Positions 28,561 through 37,504 of a DNA stretch of 63,571 bases are shown piece after piece. How positions within the stretch are numbered: position 1 is the stretch's first letter; every line of letters starts with the position of its first letter. The stretch is from Rhodospirillales bacterium 20-60-12 (GTDB lineage: Bacteria > Pseudomonadota > Alphaproteobacteria > Acetobacterales > Acetobacteraceae), in the NCBI GenBank assembly GCA_002255495.1, contig NCAP01000034.1:1-63571 (forward strand), written 5' to 3'. The position numbers were made by a program, and so were the translations under genes. Below the pieces are notes generated by a model, which did no database searches, was not told the DNA's origin, and worked only from the letters and a program-made list of their open reading frames with translations.

Positions 28561-28997
28561 TTACTTGCCTTCGGTGATCTGCGCGCGCGCTTCGCCGGCC
28601 GGGTTGGCCGCCGTGTGCAGGTTGACATAGGTCATGCCGGTCAACACGTCTTCGCCTCAGCGCTGGTCAGTTTCACCTTGCCGGTCATGCCCGACATATA
28701 GGGTTTGGGGATCGCCACCAGAACGCCGGCCTGTTCGCCAGGCTTCGCCGGGCCATGGAAATGCGCCGCCATCACCGGACCCGACAGGCCGGCATAGGTG
28801 ATCGTGTATTTCAGCATATGGGTCTTGGTGCTGTAGCTGCCCATCACATCGCCGGTCGGCGTCGTGGTGGCACTACCTTCAGTGGCAAACGTCCCGTGAA
28901 CCGGGATCACCTTGGCCATGGCAACACCGGTGAACGCAAGAAAAGCCGCTGCGGTGAGCGGTAGCAATTTGGTTGTGAGAGCGTGCATCGTTTTCAT
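28561..28997 (-). pseudogene. CHRD-domain exported protein, frameshifted near its C-terminus
   Basis: The N-terminus has a signal peptide (MKTMHALTTKLLPLTAAAFL, cleavage after AMA). A CHRD-like fold follows (PTGDVMGSYSTKTHMLKYTI, VMAAHFHGPAKPGEQAGVLV), ending abruptly at KLTSAEAKTC (stop at 28641). Restoring one base in the GCGAAGAC stretch (about 28652) lets the frame continue as DVLTGMTYVNLHTAANPAGE and QITEGK to a TAA at 28561-28563. That is the usual CHRD end (YVNLHT, P-x-GEIR-like). A one-base deletion is therefore the simplest reading; a sequencing error cannot be excluded. It is otherwise a 145-residue protein. Confidence 0.82.
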
Positions 28998-29146
28998 CCC
29001 AGTATTTAAGGGCGGCCCATCGCCGCCACCCGCATATGGTCACAAGGCTGCGGCTAAAAAGAGGCATATTCTGGCCCAAACGGTTGCAGCGCCCGGCGGA
29101 TCGGCGCAAAACCCGAGCAGGATCATCGAAAGCCGGAACCATCCCC

Positions 29147-29554
29147 ATGGATCAATCACGCCTGGCCGACGCCACACGCGCGCTGCGGCACATGTTCATC
29201 CGCGATCTGGTTCTTCCAGCCAGCATCGGCGTCTATCCGCACGAGCACCAAGCGCGCCAAAGGGTGCGCATCAATCTCGATCTCGCGATCGAGGATGATT
29301 CCGGACAAACCATGTCACGCCCCGCCATCGGCCGCGACGAGCTTGACCGCGTGGTCGATTATGAAGCGATTGTGATCGCCGTGCGCGCACTCGTCGCCGG
29401 CGGCCATGTCCAACTCGTCGAAACCCTGGCCGAACGCCTCGCCGAACTCTGCCTCATGCCGCCGAAAGTCAGGATCGCCCGGGTCAGGGTCGAAAAACTC
29501 GATGTCTTCCCCGATGCCTTCTCCGCCGGCATCGAGGTCGAACGCCGCCGTTAG
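29147..29554 (+). CDS. folB: Dihydroneopterin aldolase
   Basis: FolB converts 7,8-dihydroneopterin to 6-hydroxymethyl-dihydropterin plus glycolaldehyde in folate synthesis. The 135-residue product from the ATG at 29147 shows the family pattern: MFIRDLVLPASIGVYPHEHQ, VDYEAIVIAVRALV with the conserved Tyr/Glu, VQLVETLAERLAELC, and RVRVEKLDVFPDA with the catalytic lysine. Length matches. folC, a later enzyme of the same pathway, is far away at 58352-59722. Confidence 0.92.
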   Translation: MDQSRLADATRALRHMFIRDLVLPASIGVYPHEHQARQRVRINLDLAIEDDSGQTMSRPAIGRDELDRVVDYEAIVIAVRALVAGGHVQLVETLAERLAELCLMPPKVRIARVRVEKLDVFPDAFSAGIEVERRR

Positions 29555-29795
29555 TTGTCCACTCCTGCAAAACACACAGAGTCAAGGGCCAAACAGCCGT
29601 CTTTGTGTCATTTTAATGACATCCTGTTAATTGTAACAATCAACCTTTTCAATAACTTAGCAAAAATGTCCGCTTTCGGACCCAGTTTCGCAAGACCCTT
29701 ATATGACACTGGATTATCGCCTCTATGCCGATCTTTCCCACACACTTATCCACAACCACGACGTAACAAATTAAATATTGCATGAGCCCGCGCCG

Positions 29796-31670
29796 ATGAT
29801 CGCAGAACCAGCCTCGCACGGCGTCGCCCTCATCGAGACAGCCCTGCTGACCCTGCCCGACAACCCCGGCGTCTACCGGATGCTCGATGGCAAAGGCGAC
29901 GCACTCTATGTCGGCAAAGCCCGCAGCCTGAAAAAACGCGTCGCCTCCTACACGCAAATCGCCCGCCTGCCCGAGCGCCTGCGCCGCATGGTCAGCGAAA
30001 CCCGCAGCTTCGAAATCATCACCACCCACACCGAAGCCGAAGCCCTGCTGCTCGAAGCCAATCTGATCAAAAAACTCAAGCCGCGCTTCAACATCGTCCT
30101 GCGCGATGACAAATCCTACCCCTGGGTCATGCTCACCGAGGATCATGATTTCCCGCAAATCACCAAACATCGCGGCGCACAAACCCGCAAAGCAAGCTAC
30201 TGGGGCCCGTTCGCCTCCGCCTGGGCGGTCAACCAAACCGTCCAGGCCCTGCAGCGCGTCTTCCTGCTCCGCTCCTGCGCCGATACCGTCTTCGCCAACC
30301 GCTCGCGCCCCTGCCTGCTCTACCAAATCCGCCGCTGCTCCGCCCCCTGCGTCGGCCGCATCAGCCAAACCGACTACAACGAACTCGTCAGCCAGGCGAA
30401 AGCCTTCCTCACCGGCAAATCCGGCACCGTGCAACGCCAACTCGCCGCCGAAATGGAACAAGCCGCGCAAGACCTCGCCTTCGAACGCGCCGCCTTCCTG
30501 CGTGACCGCATCCGCGGCCTCACCCACATCCAAGGCAATGCCGTCATCAACCCGGAATCCATCGGCGACGCCGATGTCATCGCCCTGCACCAGGAAGCCG
30601 GCCAAAGCTGCGTCCAGGTGTTCTTCATTCGCGGCGGCCGCAATAACGGCAATCGCAGCTTCTTCCCCAGCCACGCCAAAACCGACGACGCCGCGGAAAT
30701 CCTCGCCGCCTTCGTGGTCCAATTCTACGACGACAAACCCCCGCCGCGCACCATCCTGCTCAACCAAAACCTTGCCGAACAAAGCCTCATCGCCGAAGCC
30801 CTCAGCCTCAAATCCGGCCGCCGCACCGAATTGCTCATCCCCCAGCGCGGCGAAAAACACGACGTCGTGCAACACGCCGCCACCAACGCCCGCGAAGCCC
30901 TCGAACGCAAACTCGCCGAAACCGCCGGCCAGGCCAAACTCCTCGCCGCCACCGCCGAAATCTTCGCCCTGCCTGAAACCCCCAAACGCATCGAAACCTA
31001 CGATAACTCCCACATCATGGGCACCAACGCCTACGGCGTCATGGTCGTCGCCGGACCCGACGGACCCCTGAAATCCGCCTACCGCAAATTCGCCATCAAA
31101 GGCCCGCTCACCCCCGGCGATGATTTCGCCATGATGCGCGAAGTCCTCACCCGCCGCTTCGCCCGCGCCCAATCCGAACACCCCGACCGCGATGACCCGC
31201 ATTGGCCCGACCTCGTCCTCATCGATGGCGGCGCCGGCCAACTCTCCGCCGCGCAAACCGTGCTCGAAGAACTCGGCATCACCGACCTGCCGCTCGTCGC
31301 CATCGCCAAAGGCCCCGACCGCGATGCCGGCCGCGAATGGTTCCACATGCCCGGCCGCGCCCCCTTCCAACTCCCCCCGCGCGACCCTGTGCTGTATTTC
31401 CTGCAACGCCTGCGCGACGAAGCCCACCGCTTCGCCATCACCACCCACCGCGCGGGCCGCAGCAAAAAACTCGTCACCTCCGAACTCGATGAAATCCCCG
31501 GCATCGGCGCCGCCCGCAAACGCGCGCTGCTGCTGCATTTCGGCTCAGCCCGCGGCGTCAAACAAGCCGGCCTCCGCGACCTGCAAGCCGTCAAAGGCAT
31601 CAACACCGACAGCGCGCAAAAAATCTACGAATTTTTCCACCCCGGCCACCGCCCAGCCCAGAATCCTTGA
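29796..31670 (+). CDS. uvrC: Excinuclease ABC subunit C
   Basis: UvrC makes both incisions around lesions in nucleotide excision repair with UvrA and UvrB. The order of parts in the 624-residue product is: GIY-YIG nuclease ([20 protein letters not shown], near residue 25), the Cys cluster of [15 protein letters not shown], the UVR helix pair ([20 protein letters not shown]), the RNase H-like nuclease ([12 protein letters not shown] and [14 protein letters not shown]) and C-terminal helix-hairpin-helix repeats ([19 protein letters not shown]). The ATG at 29796 is used; a TTG six codons earlier is possible. It is very rich in C at third positions. Confidence 0.97.
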   Translation: MIAEPASHGVALIETALLTLPDNPGVYRMLDGKGDALYVGKARSLKKRVASYTQIARLPERLRRMVSETRSFEIITTHTEAEALLLEANLIKKLKPRFNIVLRDDKSYPWVMLTEDHDFPQITKHRGAQTRKASYWGPFASAWAVNQTVQALQRVFLLRSCADTVFANRSRPCLLYQIRRCSAPCVGRISQTDYNELVSQAKAFLTGKSGTVQRQLAAEMEQAAQDLAFERAAFLRDRIRGLTHIQGNAVINPESIGDADVIALHQEAGQSCVQVFFIRGGRNNGNRSFFPSHAKTDDAAEILAAFVVQFYDDKPPPRTILLNQNLAEQSLIAEALSLKSGRRTELLIPQRGEKHDVVQHAATNAREALERKLAETAGQAKLLAATAEIFALPETPKRIETYDNSHIMGTNAYGVMVVAGPDGPLKSAYRKFAIKGPLTPGDDFAMMREVLTRRFARAQSEHPDRDDPHWPDLVLIDGGAGQLSAAQTVLEELGITDLPLVAIAKGPDRDAGREWFHMPGRAPFQLPPRDPVLYFLQRLRDEAHRFAITTHRAGRSKKLVTSELDEIPGIGAARKRALLLHFGSARGVKQAGLRDLQAVKGINTDSAQKIYEFFHPGHRPAQNP

Positions 31671-31715
31671 TCTGCCGCATTCCCACGGGCACGCCATGCG
31701 GCTAAACAACCATCA

Positions 31716-32294
31716 ATGCTGACCGATCTGCCCAATATCCTGACCCTCTCACGCATCGCCGCCATCCCGGTGCTGGTGCTGCTCGTCGCCCTGCGCACCC
31801 CGGTCACCGATCTGCTCGCCGCCCTCGTCTTCACCGCCGCCGGCATCACCGACTGGCTCGACGGCAAACTCGCCCGCGATCACGCCATGGCCTCCAATCT
31901 CGGCCGCATGCTCGACCCCATCGCCGATAAACTCCTGGTCGGCGCGACCCTCATGCTGCTCGTCGGCTTCGCCCGCCTGCCCTACGCCGGACTCTACCCC
32001 GCCATCGTCATCATGCTGCGCGAAATCCTGGTCAGCGGTCTGCGCGAATATCTCGCCGAAGTCCGCGTCGGACTGCCCGTCACACGCCTCGCCAAATGGA
32101 AAACCGCCGCCCAAATGGGCGCCCTCGGATTCCTCGTCCTCGGCCAATCCGGCGCCGGCATCCTCAGCCTCCAACATCTCCCCATCACCGCAATCGGCGG
32201 CACACTCCTCTGGTTCGCAGCACTCCTCACCCTCCTCACCGGTTACGATTACCTCACCACCGGCCTGCGCCACGTCACCAACCCACAATCTTGA
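31716..32294 (+). CDS. pgsA: CDP-diacylglycerol--glycerol-3-phosphate 3-phosphatidyltransferase
   Basis: PgsA makes phosphatidylglycerol phosphate in the inner membrane. The CDP-alcohol phosphotransferase motif is intact near residue 48 (DWLDGKLARD, then ASNLGRMLDPIADKLL, i.e. DxxDGxxAR...GxxxDxxxD). Several hydrophobic helices surround it, and the 192-residue length is typical. It begins 45 bases after uvrC on the same strand, a common pairing in proteobacteria. Confidence 0.94.
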   Translation: MLTDLPNILTLSRIAAIPVLVLLVALRTPVTDLLAALVFTAAGITDWLDGKLARDHAMASNLGRMLDPIADKLLVGATLMLLVGFARLPYAGLYPAIVIMLREILVSGLREYLAEVRVGLPVTRLAKWKTAAQMGALGFLVLGQSGAGILSLQHLPITAIGGTLLWFAALLTLLTGYDYLTTGLRHVTNPQS

Positions 32295-32319
32295 CCAGGA
32301 TCAGGGCGATGATGGCGGC

Positions 32320-32628
32320 AAGCAAGATCAGGGGGCGTCGCCCCCCGAACCCCCGACTAAGGGCGCGGCCCCTGGAGTGTTTTTCACTCGATGAAAAACG
32401 CTCCAGCTCTATTTTGGCGAGCAAATTCATTCACATGAACAGAACCTCTGGTTCAATTTAGGTGAATTTTGCTCTAGAACCCTTGAGTCTGGTTTCTGAG
32501 CGGCGGGGGCCAGCACGCGCGCGTCACGATCAAAGCCCCCCGCCGCTCAGAAACCAGATTATTGGATTCCAAAGGCTCAGCCTTCGGTGGGGTCCAGGGG
32601 CAAAGCCCCTGGCCTTGCCTGCCTCCGC
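32320..32628 (-). repeat. Family-1 mosaic palindromic element, copy C (interrupted)
   Basis: Read on the minus strand it has the same order of stems as copies A (37268) and B (57413): stem 1 (32596-32613 region, arms AGGGGC/GCCCCT), stem 2 (CCAAAGGCT/AGCCTTCGG), and the long central stem. The central arms are 32488-32510 and 32535-32558, 23 paired bases with one bulge. The two end stems lie near 32328-32375. A family-2 palindrome (32374-32476) is inserted between the central stem and the end stems. The whole element fills the gap between pgsA and mobB; no gene is visible in that gap. Confidence 0.8.
32374..32476 (-). repeat. Family-2 palindromic element nested inside copy C
   Basis: It has two stems. 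The first is GGAGTGTTTTTCA/TGAAAAACGCTCC (32374-32404, one wobble). The second is bounded by GAGCAAA and TTTGCTC (32419-32474) with a long inner stem around TTCA...TGAA. The flank CTATTTTGGCGAGCAA is shared with the element after the porin gene. Confidence 0.75.
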
Positions 32629-32649
32629 CATAGCGTCCCGGCGCCGGTC

Positions 32650-33165
32650 ATGATGCGGGTTTTGGGGGTTGTCGGCTGGTCGGGCAGTGGCAAGACGACG
32701 TTGCTGGAGGCTTTGATCCCGTTATTGCGTGGGTCTGGCGTGCGTGTGTCGACGATCAAGCATGCGCATCACCGGGTTGATCCGGATCAGGTGGGCAAGG
32801 ACAGTTTTCGTCATCGTGTTGCCGGCGCTGAGGAGGTTGTTTTGGCCAATGCGGCCCGGTTTGTGATTTTTCATGAAAACCGGGGCGGGGCGGAGCCTGA
32901 TTTGGCTGCTTTATTGGCGCGCATGGCGAAGGTCGATTTGGTTTTGGTTGAGGGTTTCAAGGGCGAGGCTTTACCGAAAATCGAGATATTCCGCCCTGCT
33001 GTCGGCAAACCGCCGATCTGGCCGGGCATGGCGGATATTATTGCGGTGGCGAGTGACGGCATGGTGGCGGATTGTCATCTGCCGGTGCTGGATTTGAATG
33101 ATCCTGCCTCAATATGTGGATTCATCCTCCGCTGGCTTGAGCAACAGCCTCAAGCCGGGGCATAA
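32650..33165 (+). CDS. mobB: Molybdopterin-guanine dinucleotide biosynthesis adaptor MobB
   Basis: MobB is a GTP-binding protein that assists MobA in making the MGD form of molybdenum cofactor. The Walker A loop GVVGWSGSGKTTLLEALIP is at the N-terminus, followed by STIKHAHHRVDPDQVGKDSF and VEGFKGEALPKIEIFR, all family marks. The ATG at 32650 gives 171 residues. The gene uses G and T far more at third positions than its C-rich neighbour pgsA, a switch that coincides with the repeat element immediately upstream. moaD and moaE are nearby on the same strand, supporting a cofactor cluster. Confidence 0.92.
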   Translation: MMRVLGVVGWSGSGKTTLLEALIPLLRGSGVRVSTIKHAHHRVDPDQVGKDSFRHRVAGAEEVVLANAARFVIFHENRGGAEPDLAALLARMAKVDLVLVEGFKGEALPKIEIFRPAVGKPPIWPGMADIIAVASDGMVADCHLPVLDLNDPASICGFILRWLEQQPQAGA

Positions 33166-33192
33166 GTGGCTTTGCATGATCGGGAGTTTCAT

Positions 33193-33858
33193 ATGCGCCG
33201 GCTGAGTTTTGTTGCGCTGACCTTGCTTTTGGGCGGCTGTTCCGGCCTGGGCCATTATATGGGCGACACAGCCTGGCCGTTCGGCAACCCGAATTCACCC
33301 GCGAATGAAGCCCATGAAGCGACCCCGATGGGCCAGTCATTAACGATGCAGCGTGCTCTGGGTCATGACGTGCCGGTGGCGACCATTACCCCGCAGCCCG
33401 GCGATGTCTGGCCGGGTCCGGTCAAGCCGATCCCGACCTTGAGCGAGGTGCAGCAGAACATGAACACCCCGCTCGGCCAGATGTATGAGCAAACCCCAAC
33501 GCCGCCGGCAGCATCCGGTGTGCCCTTGACGGTGCCGACCTATACCGTGCCGTCGGGTGCCGTGGCACGCCCCGCCGGGCCGGATCAGAGCGACATCGAT
33601 TTCAAGGCGCCCACCCAGCCAGCGCCCGCACCGGGTGCCACGCAAGGGCAGGCGGATATCGGCCGGGTCTTGATCGGCCCTGCCGGCCCGATCGGCATCA
33701 TCACCGGCGGCACGCCCAGCGCGCAGCAGGTGGCGCCGATTGATGGCAAAGGCGGCGGCATCTTGATGCCGAACGGCGACGGCACAGCGACTCTGGTCGA
33801 AGCCAACGGCCATATCATCACCATGCCGTTCCGCGCGCCCCCGCCGAACGGGCGCTGA
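33193..33858 (+). CDS. Proline-rich lipoprotein of unknown function
   Basis: The product from the ATG at 33193 (GGGAG upstream) starts with a lipoprotein signal, MRRLSFVALTLLLGGCSGLG, with the lipobox cysteine at residue 16. The rest (221 residues in total) is Pro/Gly/Ala-rich with no domain I recognise; it has a repeated style such as PTQPAPAPGATQGQ and ends VEANGHIITMPFRAPPPNGR. It lies between mobB and moaD, so it may be co-transcribed with cofactor genes, but no functional link is evident. It is expected at the inner face of the outer membrane. Confidence 0.75.
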   Translation: MRRLSFVALTLLLGGCSGLGHYMGDTAWPFGNPNSPANEAHEATPMGQSLTMQRALGHDVPVATITPQPGDVWPGPVKPIPTLSEVQQNMNTPLGQMYEQTPTPPAASGVPLTVPTYTVPSGAVARPAGPDQSDIDFKAPTQPAPAPGATQGQADIGRVLIGPAGPIGIITGGTPSAQQVAPIDGKGGGILMPNGDGTATLVEANGHIITMPFRAPPPNGR

Positions 33859-33865
33859 ACATACG

Positions 33866-34117
33866 ATGAAAATACTCTATTTCGCCTGGCTGCGTGAGCG
33901 TGTCGGCCTCGCCGAGGAGGATGTCACCTTGCCCGCGCACATCACCGACATTGCCGGCCTGATCACGTGGCAGCGCGATCGCGGGCCCGGCTTTGCCGCC
34001 GCCTTTGCGCCCGGCGGCCAGGTGCGCTGCGCGGTGGATCAGGAATTCGCCGGCCACGACACATCGATCGCGGGTGCGCGGGAAGTGGCGTTTTTCCCCC
34101 CCGTCACCGGCGGCTGA
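33866..34117 (+). CDS. moaD: Molybdopterin synthase sulfur-carrier subunit
   Basis: MoaD is a ubiquitin-like carrier whose C-terminal Gly-Gly is thiocarboxylated and donates sulfur to precursor Z. The 83-residue product begins MKILYFAWLRERVGLAEEDV and ends FFPPVTGG, with the required terminal GG. Only eight bases separate it from the lipoprotein gene. moaE, its partner subunit, follows after nine bases. Confidence 0.94.
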   Translation: MKILYFAWLRERVGLAEEDVTLPAHITDIAGLITWQRDRGPGFAAAFAPGGQVRCAVDQEFAGHDTSIAGAREVAFFPPVTGG

Positions 34118-34126
34118 GCCGGGTTG

Positions 34127-34591
34127 ATGAGCAGCACGATCATGCGCCGCATCCTGGTCCAGACCGCCGATTTCGACACCGGTGCCCAGTTGGCGTGCCT
34201 TGAGGCACGACCGGGCGTCGGCGGCATTGCCAGCTTCGTCGGCACGGTGCGCGGCCAGACAGGCGGCAAAACCCTGACCGCGCTGACCCTGGAACATTAT
34301 CCCGGCATGACCGAGCGCGCTCTGACCGGCATTGCCCAGCAGGCCGAGGCGCGCTGGCCGTTGCTTGGCTGCATCATCATCCATCGGGTCGGCACATTGC
34401 CCCCCGGCGCGCGCATTGTGCTGGCTGCCGCCGCCAGCGCCCACCGCCAGGCGGCCTTGGAGGCCACCGGATTTTTGATCGACTGGCTGAAAACCAACGC
34501 GCCGTTCTGGAAGCGCGAGGATTTCACCGACCACACCACAAACTGGGTCGAAGCGCGTGCCGCCGACCACGAGGCCGCCTCACGCTGGTAG
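34127..34591 (+). CDS. moaE: Molybdopterin synthase catalytic subunit
   Basis: MoaE forms a heterotetramer with MoaD and inserts the dithiolene sulfurs of molybdopterin. Visible are the GGIASFVGTVRGQTGGKTL loop, LTLEHYPGMTERAL, CIIIHRVGTLPPGA, and the catalytic-lysine region WLKTNAPFWKREDF. The ATG at 34127 gives 154 residues; a TTG immediately upstream is also possible. It is the last gene of the molybdenum-cofactor cluster here. Confidence 0.95.
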   Translation: MSSTIMRRILVQTADFDTGAQLACLEARPGVGGIASFVGTVRGQTGGKTLTALTLEHYPGMTERALTGIAQQAEARWPLLGCIIIHRVGTLPPGARIVLAAAASAHRQAALEATGFLIDWLKTNAPFWKREDFTDHTTNWVEARAADHEAASRW

Positions 34592-34820
34592 CCTCTTGCT
34601 TAAGCACTAAGCCATGTCCGGTTAATGTGACAATTCAGCAACAGCCATTTGTGAAGATGCTTTGTAAGGCGATTAGTCGTTGTGGCGCGCTGATTTGGCA
34701 TGTCACTTGCCAATTGGATGGCGTTATATGTCGCTATGCCGCGGATGTTCAGTCAGCAGCGTGGCGCCTAGATTAAAATTTATGCAATCGCCTACGTGAT
34801 GAGAACAAAAAGGAGGCTCT

Positions 34821-35984
34821 ATGGTTAAGTTAAAAGGACGGCTACTGGGATTCGGCGTTGTAGCCGGCGTGTCATTGATGGCGATGCATGCTGCGTATGC
34901 GTTCAATGGCCCATCGCAAATCCAGATCGACGGCGGCCCGCTCGGCCCGCTGCAAATCAGCGGCGGCGTGGACGGTTATTTCTATGGCCTGTCCGGCACC
35001 GGTGACAGCTTCAATCCCGGCCTGCTCGGCACCAACAAATCGCTCGGCGCCGATGTCGCCAACGCCCTGATCGAAATTCAGAAAAGCTCCGGCACGCTGC
35101 AATTCACCATCGAAGTCGGCAGCAATGGCGGCGCCGTCTCGCTCGGCACGAAACCCGGCCAAACCTCGATCACCACTTTCACAACCGGCCCGCTTTATGC
35201 CGGCTACATCACCATCGCCCCGCCGAACTCGCCGGTCACCGTCTCGATCGGCCAGCTCGGCTCGCTCGAAGGCTATGAATCGGGCGTCGAGTGGAACAAC
35301 GCCAACCAGCTCACCACCGACATCTTCGCGGTGCAGAACTCGCAAAGCCGCGGCGTCTCGCTCGCTTATACCCAAGGCCCGGTCTCCGCGACCGTGACCT
35401 TCGGTGACGGCTTCGACACCGGCGTCTTCAACTTCCTGCAATTCCTCGGCACCTACACCTTCAACGCCACCAACAATCTGAACATCTACGCCGCCGGCAA
35501 CCTCGGCAAAACCGGCCCGCTGGCCTATGCCTACGGCGGCAACAACACCACCAGCTACGGTGCGAACTACGTCAACTCGAACATGATCGGCGCCTTCTAC
35601 AGCTACACCATGGGCAATCTGAACATCGTCCCCGAAGTGCAGTATGTGTATGCCAAAGCCGACCAATCGGTTGGCCTGTCGAAATTCTCCAGCAATTTCG
35701 GCGCCGCCGTCTTTGCCGACTACGCCTTCGGCACCTCGCCTTACTCGATCGGCGCCTGGGCTGAATATTTCTCGTCCAACGGCCCGGATTTCTGGTTCAT
35801 CGCCCCCAAAGCCACCGGCGAAGGCATCTCCGTGTCCCCCACCTATCAATACAAGGACATTTTCGCCCGCGCCGATCTCGGCCTGATCCATATCTCCAAC
35901 GTGCCATACGGCGCGCGCTATGGCTCCGATGGCCGTGGCAGCAACCAGTTCACCGGCCTGCTCGAAGCCGGCTTGCTGTTCTAG
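34821..35984 (+). CDS. Outer-membrane porin (BBP2-like beta-barrel)
   Basis: This is a 387-residue barrel protein with a signal peptide (MVKLKGRLLGFGVVAGVSLM to AYA, residue 27). Alternating hydrophobic strands rich in Gly, Asn, Ser and Tyr follow (NNLNIYAAGNLGKTGPLAYA), and the protein ends in phenylalanine (LLEAGLLF), the usual barrel-assembly signal. A strong AAGGAGG lies eight bases before the ATG, and a long 229-base upstream region fits a highly expressed gene; no confident -35/-10 pair was identified there. It likely allows diffusion of small solutes. A palindromic repeat begins at the stop codon. Confidence 0.88.
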   Translation: MVKLKGRLLGFGVVAGVSLMAMHAAYAFNGPSQIQIDGGPLGPLQISGGVDGYFYGLSGTGDSFNPGLLGTNKSLGADVANALIEIQKSSGTLQFTIEVGSNGGAVSLGTKPGQTSITTFTTGPLYAGYITIAPPNSPVTVSIGQLGSLEGYESGVEWNNANQLTTDIFAVQNSQSRGVSLAYTQGPVSATVTFGDGFDTGVFNFLQFLGTYTFNATNNLNIYAAGNLGKTGPLAYAYGGNNTTSYGANYVNSNMIGAFYSYTMGNLNIVPEVQYVYAKADQSVGLSKFSSNFGAAVFADYAFGTSPYSIGAWAEYFSSNGPDFWFIAPKATGEGISVSPTYQYKDIFARADLGLIHISNVPYGARYGSDGRGSNQFTGLLEAGLLF

Positions 35985-36158
35985 AGCAACATCCGATCAG
36001 GTTGAATCGTAGAGTCAACCTGATCGGATAAAGTTGCTCGCCAAAATATAAGCTAGATCAATATTGCTTTAGGTGGAGTCGGTTGACTCCAGCTAAACCA
36101 ATGAAATTGATCGACAAAATCAACATAGAGCGTTTCCGATTGAGCGGAAAACGCTCTA
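35984..36158 (+). repeat. Family-2 palindromic element after the porin gene
   Basis: The first stem is GAGCAAC (35984-35990) pairing with GTTGCTC (36033-36039), and inside it ATCCGATCAGGTTGA (35991-36005) pairs perfectly with TCAACCTGATCGGAT (36015-36029). After a linker with the GGAGTCGGTTGACTCC palindrome comes a second stem, AGAGCGTTTCCG (36127-36138) with CGGAAAACGCTCT (36145-36157). It starts at the last base of the porin stop and may also stabilise or end that mRNA. Related copies lie at 28363 and 32374. Confidence 0.8.
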
Positions 36159-36173
36159 ACAAGCAACGCCTCA

Positions 36174-36205
36174 AAAAGCCGCCTTGGGCAACCAAGGCGG
36201 CTTTT
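36174..36205. terminator. Bidirectional intrinsic terminator between porin region and trpS
   Basis: AAAAGCCGCCTTGG (36174-36187) pairs perfectly with CCAAGGCGGCTTTT (36192-36205) around a GCAA loop. The flanking A/T runs give a T-tail on both strands. It ends trpS on the minus strand and any read-through from the porin side. Confidence 0.92.
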
Positions 36206-36211
36206 CGTTTG

Positions 36212-37213
36212 TCAAATCCCCGGCAAAAACCCGACAATCCGCTCAACCTCGCGCATGATCGGCTCGGCCAAAGCCTGCGCCCGCATCGCCCCGCGATGCA
36301 ACACCGCCTCAACATGCCCGGGCTCGGCCCGCAACCGCGCCGCCTCATCACGGATCGGCGCCAATTTCTCGATCAACAACGTCGCAAGCGCATCCTTGAA
36401 CGGACCAAATCCGCGCCCGCCATGCAGACGCAACACATCATTCACCGTCATGTCGGCAATCGCCGCATAAATCACCACCAGATTGCGCGCCTCAGGCCGC
36501 CCCTCAAAACCCTCCGCACTCTCCGGCAATGGCTGCGGATCAGTCTTCGCACGCTTGATCTTCTGCGCGATCACATCATCCTTGTCAGTCAAATTAACCC
36601 TGCTCTGATCCGACGGATCCGATTTCGACATCTTCTGATAACCATTGCGCAAACTCATCACCCGCGCCGCCGGCCCCAATATCAACGGCTCGATCACCGG
36701 AAAAAAATCCACCCCATAATCATGGTTGAATTTCTGCGCGATGTCGTTTGCCAACTCCAAATGCTGCCGCTGATCATCACCCACCGGCACATGACTGGCC
36801 CGATACGCCAAAATATCAGCCGCCATCAAATTCGGATAAACAAACAAACCCGTCGACACAGCCTCACTATTCTTCCCAGCCTTGTCCTTGAACTGCGTCA
36901 TCCGGTTCAACCAGCCCATGCGCGCCACACAATTGAAAATCCACGCCAGCCGCGCATGCGCCGATACCGCGGATTGATGAAACAAAATCCCCCGCTCCGC
37001 ATCAATCCCACACGCCAAAAACAACGCCGCATTCTCTAACGTCTGCGCCCGCAATAAAACCGGATCCTGAAACACCGTAATCGCATGCAAATCCACCAGA
37101 CACCACAAACATTCATGCTGCGCCTGCAAACTCACCCAGTTCTGAATCGCCCCCAAATAATTGCCGATATGCGCAATACCCGTCGGCTGAATGCCCGAAA
37201 AAATCCGCGCCAT
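36212..37213 (-). CDS. trpS: Tryptophanyl-tRNA synthetase
   Basis: TrpS charges tRNA-Trp. The class I synthetase signatures are present: [17 protein letters not shown] near residue 6 (the HIGH-like element) and [20 protein letters not shown] near residue 192 (the KMSKS loop). The start is the ATG at 37211-37213 (MARIFSG) with AGGGGA just upstream, giving 333 residues; the longer upstream frame runs into a repeat element. The gene is followed by a strong bidirectional terminator. Confidence 0.96.
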   Translation of the reverse strand: MARIFSGIQPTGIAHIGNYLGAIQNWVSLQAQHECLWCLVDLHAITVFQDPVLLRAQTLENAALFLACGIDAERGILFHQSAVSAHARLAWIFNCVARMGWLNRMTQFKDKAGKNSEAVSTGLFVYPNLMAADILAYRASHVPVGDDQRQHLELANDIAQKFNHDYGVDFFPVIEPLILGPAARVMSLRNGYQKMSKSDPSDQSRVNLTDKDDVIAQKIKRAKTDPQPLPESAEGFEGRPEARNLVVIYAAIADMTVNDVLRLHGGRGFGPFKDALATLLIEKLAPIRDEAARLRAEPGHVEAVLHRGAMRAQALAEPIMREVERIVGFLPGI

Positions 37214-37267
37214 GTTATCCCCTGCCCCTGAAATCCGTGAACGCGAACGCGCAACGATGAGTGAAGG

Positions 37268-37464
37268 AAGGCCAAAGGGCGCCGCCCTTTGGAAACCCGC
37301 CGGGGCCTGAGGCCCCAGACCCCCTTGAGTGTACAGGCTCTGGCTGAAAAGAGGGCCGAGCACGCTGCTTGCCACAGCACACACAGCCCTCTTTTCAGCC
37401 AGAGCCAGTCCCAGGGTCCAGGGCATTATGCCCTGGCGGGGGTTCAGGGGGCAGAGCCCCCTGC
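37268..37464 (+). repeat. Family-1 mosaic palindromic element, copy A
   Basis: Five stem-loops in order. Stem 1 is CCAAAGGGC/GCCCTTTGG (37272-37292 region); stem 2 is GGGGCC/GGCCCC (37302-37316). The central stem is a perfect 21-bp inverted repeat (37336-37356 with 37386-37406) around a 29-base loop. Stem 4 is CAGGGC-ATTAT-GCCCTG (near 37419-37435), and stem 5 is CAGGGGGC/GCCCCCTG (37445-37463). It fills the gap between trpS and murJ, both on the minus strand; no gene is visible there. Confidence 0.88.
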
Positions 37465-37504
37465 GCTTACTTCACTCACCGTTCCGCATCCACATTCACC
37501 GCTA

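Noticed and set aside
29555-29795. Possible regulatory RNA in the AT-rich gap between folB and uvrC
   Set aside because: No stable stem, terminator or riboswitch core could be recognised; it probably just holds the uvrC promoter.
29649-31538. A 629-codon open frame on the minus strand opposite uvrC
   Set aside because: uvrC on the plus strand has all expected domains. The antisense frame is Gly/Ala/Glu-rich with no domain and is open because of the strong C bias at uvrC third positions.
34592-34820. A specific promoter for the porin gene
   Set aside because: Several A/T-rich hexamers are present (TTATAT, TAAAAT), but no -35/-10 pair with proper spacing stood out, so no site is claimed.
37268-37464. 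Family-1 elements as insertion sequences or integron attachment sites
   Set aside because: They encode no transposase and show no integrase gene, gene cassettes or core attC sites nearby; they fit non-coding palindromic elements better.
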